From: JAICIG01 sp035532215
GTDB lineage: Bacteria > Planctomycetota > Planctomycetia > Pirellulales > JAICIG01
Direction of reading: 5' to 3'
Assembly (NCBI GenBank): GCA_035532215.1
Contig: DATKRK010000360.1
Location: forward strand, 1-14,599
DNA: 14,599 nucleotides
Shown here: one piece after another, positions 13,345-14,599 of the stretch
Layout: each line of letters begins with the position of its first letter
Numbering within the stretch: position 1 is the stretch's first letter
Notes under the pieces: model-generated
Told to the model about the DNA's origin: nothing
The model's input: the letters and a program-made list of their open reading frames with translations, nothing else
Database searches by the model: none
Made by a program: the position numbers and the translations under genes

Positions 13345-14361
13345 TTATCGGCTGGGAGAATCCTGCGGGCCAGCTTCGCGCCTCAGCCGCTCAAGGAACG
13401 CCGTCAGGTCGGCCGGCAGCGGCATCTGGAAATGCAGTTCTTCGCCGCTCATCGGGTGTTCCAGCGTCAATTCGGCCGAGTGCAACGCCAGCCGCGGCGC
13501 GCCGCTGCGATCGGGACGCGCGGCGCCGCCGAGCGGCTTGTGATAGATCGTCTCGCCGCACAACGGATGGCCTAACTCGGCCAGTTGAATCCGGATCTGG
13601 TGCGTGCGGCCGGTATCGAGGCGGCACTCGACCAGCGTGTATTCGCCCAAGCGTTCGATCGGCTTGATGTGCGTTACGGCGCGCTTGCCCACGTCGGGTT
13701 CTTGCGTGCTGCCGCGGCGGCCATCGCCGCGGTCGCGCACCAGTTGCGATTCGATGGTGCGTTCGGACACGTGCCCTTGAATCACCGCCAGATAGCGGCG
13801 ACTGGTCGTGTGCCGGCGGAATTGCTGCGCCAATTGCCGTTCGGCCGCCGGCGTGCGGGCGAAGGCCATCAAACCGCTTGTTTCGCGATCGAGCCGATGG
13901 ACCGGCCGCACGGGCGGCAACTTGCCCGGCGGTCCGCCGCGGCGGCCCCGCTGGCCGCGGCTGGCCTTTTTGGCGATTACGCGCGGCAGCAAATCTTCTA
14001 AAGTCGGCTGAATCTGCCGCCGCTTCGAGGACCAATTTCGCTCTTCGGCGTGCCGCACCGAAGTGATGCCGGCCGGCTTTTCGACGACCACCAGTTGCTG
14101 ATCGAGGTAGCGAATCCGCACGTCGTCTTCGCGCGCCGGCGGCGCCGTGGGGAACTCGAGCAGTTTGATGACCTCGCCGGGCTTCAAGCGGCGTCCGGCA
14201 TCCATGCACAAGTTGCCGTTGATCTGCACGTGCCGGCCGCGAATCAGCTTTCGCACCTCGGACCACGCCATGCCCTCCAAGCGTTGGCGTAAGAGAGAGG
14301 CCAACGTGCGTTGCGATTCTTCCGAGGCGACGTGCAAGGTTTGAGGGCTGACGCGAGACAT
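13345..14361 (-). CDS. RluA-family pseudouridine synthase
   Basis: This 338-residue enzyme converts uridine to pseudouridine in ribosomal or transfer RNA. An S4 RNA-binding domain is visible at about 14-70 (SLLRQRLEGMAWSEVRKLI, then GRHVQINGN and GRRLKPGEVIKL). The catalytic domain begins at about 83 with VVVEKPAGITSVRH. The RluA signature is HRLDRETSGLMAFART with catalytic D158. Later motifs are RRYLAVIQG (188-196), VECRLDTGRTHQIRIQLAEL (244-263) and LALHSAELTLEHP (291-303). A basic Gly-rich insert (KKASRGQRGRRGGPPGK, 131-147) precedes the signature and may add RNA contacts. I chose ATG 14361 (MSRVSPQTL) since a longer frame to 14448 reads through a repeat-like GC hairpin. The exact target site (RluC/D-like or other) cannot be told. 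Confidence 0.93.
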   Translation of the reverse strand: MSRVSPQTLHVASEESQRTLASLLRQRLEGMAWSEVRKLIRGRHVQINGNLCMDAGRRLKPGEVIKLLEFPTAPPAREDDVRIRYLDQQLVVVEKPAGITSVRHAEERNWSSKRRQIQPTLEDLLPRVIAKKASRGQRGRRGGPPGKLPPVRPVHRLDRETSGLMAFARTPAAERQLAQQFRRHTTSRRYLAVIQGHVSERTIESQLVRDRGDGRRGSTQEPDVGKRAVTHIKPIERLGEYTLVECRLDTGRTHQIRIQLAELGHPLCGETIYHKPLGGAARPDRSGAPRLALHSAELTLEHPMSGEELHFQMPLPADLTAFLERLRREAGPQDSPSR

Positions 14362-14401
14362 GCGGTAGTGACGGCTGGCAGGAGGAGGCGGTCGACTGAG
14401 G

Positions 14402-14422
14402 GTGCGGCGCTGCCTGCCGCAC
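14402..14422. repeat. Short GC hairpin upstream of the RluA-family gene
   Basis: GTGCGGC (14402-14408) and GCCGCAC (14416-14422) pair perfectly around a seven-base loop. It sits about 40 bp before the chosen start of the RluA-family gene, in its leader, and 96 bp beyond the stop of the preceding minus-strand gene. There is no T run after it, so it is more likely a repeat or leader structure than a terminator. Confidence 0.5.
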
Positions 14423-14517
14423 GCAAATCCGTGCCGCTCCGCGCGCAAACCTCAGTTTACCACAAATTGCGTTCGGCGATTTGCCGAGGGCGTCATAGCG
14501 GCCGCCGAGGCGTTTCG

Positions 14518-14599
14518 TTAATTTCCCCCGCCAGCGAGTTCCGCCAAATGCGAGTCGATTTGCTCGAGGTCCGCTTGGAGCTCCACCAGCGGCAAGGTT
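14518..14599 (-). CDS. C-terminal end of a protein, cut by window edge
   Basis: On the minus strand the last 26 codons of a gene are visible, reading TLPLVELQADLEQIDSHLAE and ending LAGGGN before TAA at 14520-14518. The codon usage and the regular Leu/Glu/Asp pattern look like a real helical, perhaps coiled-coil, C-terminus. The rest lies outside the window and the family cannot be identified. The RluA-family gene starts 156 bp downstream on the same strand. Confidence 0.55.
   Translation of the reverse strand, partial: TLPLVELQADLEQIDSHLAELAGGGN

Noticed and set aside
1..14599. CRISPR arrays, tRNA or rRNA genes, complete insertion sequences
   Set aside because: No regularly spaced direct repeats, no cloverleaf or rRNA-like sequence, and no transposase frame were seen.

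Overview
The window looks like chromosomal DNA from a planctomycete, most likely a Pirellulales-type bacterium. It is GC-rich. It carries family markers of that phylum: a TIGR03067 secreted protein, a remnant of a PVC-type heme-binding/propeller protein, a Tat-exported dienelactone hydrolase, a secreted ceramidase-like protein, and membrane proteins with an F-S-[LI]-[RK]-G stretch before the first helix. It also has many short palindromic intergenic repeats. Family assignments come from motif recognition by eye; no database search was run.

Layout: 1-943 is mostly non-coding. It holds a probable toxin-antitoxin scar (220-463), a compound nested palindrome (487-645) and a good sigma70-like promoter (820-847). 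That promoter points into a tight plus-strand run: a 158-aa unknown protein, a 93-aa antitoxin-like protein without a toxin, and glnE (1735-4863), the bifunctional adenylyltransferase/adenylyl-removing enzyme of glutamine synthetase. From 4901 to 7673 three genes lie on the minus strand: a Tat dienelactone hydrolase family protein, a small membrane coiled-coil protein and a ceramidase-like exported protein. A 197-bp divergent gap leads to two plus-strand genes, a four-helix membrane protein and a TIGR03067 protein (to 9057).

9058-10350 is a decay zone. It holds a perfect 26-bp-arm hairpin, a second compound nested palindrome, and two internally deleted minus-strand remnants: an N,N-dimethylformamidase-like protein and a PVC heme-binding protein lacking its CxxCH part. 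Next comes a two-gene plus-strand operon of an M50/EGY-like site-2 protease and an AsmA-like membrane protein (to 13111). The right end carries an RluA-family pseudouridine synthase on the minus strand and the 26-residue tail of a further minus-strand gene cut by the window edge.

The most interesting non-coding signal is at 13110-13242 on the minus strand: an inverted repeat, a TTGACA -35, a -10, an 8-bp hairpin capped by a GUAA tetraloop, and a rho-independent terminator with six U residues. Together these look like an independent small RNA gene of about 65-70 nt, convergent with the AsmA-like gene and with no protein gene downstream on its own strand.
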